Shown piece by piece: positions 5,137 through 5,157 of a stretch of 5,157 nt of DNA (position 1 is its first letter; each line of letters begins with the position of its first letter). A program made the translations under genes and the position numbers. Below the pieces are notes generated by a model. That model saw nothing but the letters and a program-made list of their open reading frames with translations, had not been told where the DNA came from and searched no databases. Source of the DNA: an uncultured Porphyromonadaceae bacterium (lineage in GTDB: Bacteria > Bacteroidota > Bacteroidia > Bacteroidales > CAMTPD01); contig CAMTPD010000170.1 in NCBI GenBank assembly GCA_947074265.1, forward strand, positions 1 through 5,157, written 5' to 3'.

Positions 5137-5157
5137 AGATCGGAAGAGCGTCGTGTA
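5137..5157 (+). other. Illumina universal-side adapter (artefact)
   Basis: The last 21 bases begin AGATCGGAAGAGCGTCGTG and match the reverse complement of the Illumina universal (read 1, P5-side) adapter. With the index-side adapter at the other end, this is the layout of one library molecule. Genomic sequence ends at about 5136. Confidence 0.97.

Overview
The window reads as a short contig from a Bacteroidales bacterium, most likely Bacteroides or a close relative. Reasons: moderately AT-rich coding sequence, genes without Shine-Dalgarno sites, promoter boxes of the Bacteroides TAnnTTTG type before the glutamate dehydrogenase gene, an outer-membrane barrel C-terminus ending in Phe, and protein sequences that look like that order. 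This assignment is from recall of the families; no database was searched. Both ends are not biological. Bases 1-47 match an Illumina index adapter and 5137-5157 match the opposite adapter, so only 48-5136 should be treated as genome.

Layout, left to right. Bases 49-207 hold the C-terminal end of an unidentified plus-strand gene. Everything else is on the minus strand. 925-2361 encodes a two-domain protein: an aminoglycoside-phosphotransferase-like sugar kinase (AmgK type) fused to the C-terminal domain of RapZ. It overlaps by ATGA the start of 197-928, a MurU-like sugar-1-phosphate nucleotidyltransferase. The 386-base gap 2362-2747 carries a weak promoter candidate, an 18-bp perfect palindrome with a second half-copy, and the strong terminator of the next gene. 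2748-4082 is a hexameric glutamate dehydrogenase, probably NADP(H)-linked, with two candidate promoters upstream. 4444-4842 is a DUF2007 protein with a C-terminal membrane anchor, followed 21 bases later by a 59-residue two-helix membrane protein (4243-4422). At the right edge, a terminator (4938-4976) and the last 23 residues of a probable outer-membrane barrel protein (5065-5136) are visible.

How they fit together. The kinase and nucleotidyltransferase together look like a cell-wall amino-sugar salvage module: phosphorylation of MurNAc (or GlcNAc) at C1, then transfer of UMP to give a UDP-sugar for peptidoglycan. In E. coli RapZ, the domain found here at the kinase C-terminus senses glucosamine-6-phosphate, so the fusion suggests a salvage kinase controlled by amino-sugar supply. 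That control is inference. Glutamate dehydrogenase fixes ammonia into glutamate, the nitrogen donor for glutamine and hence amino sugars, but it has its own promoter and terminator and there is no evidence that it is co-regulated with the salvage pair. The fusion kinase plus MurU pair is the most interesting content of the window.
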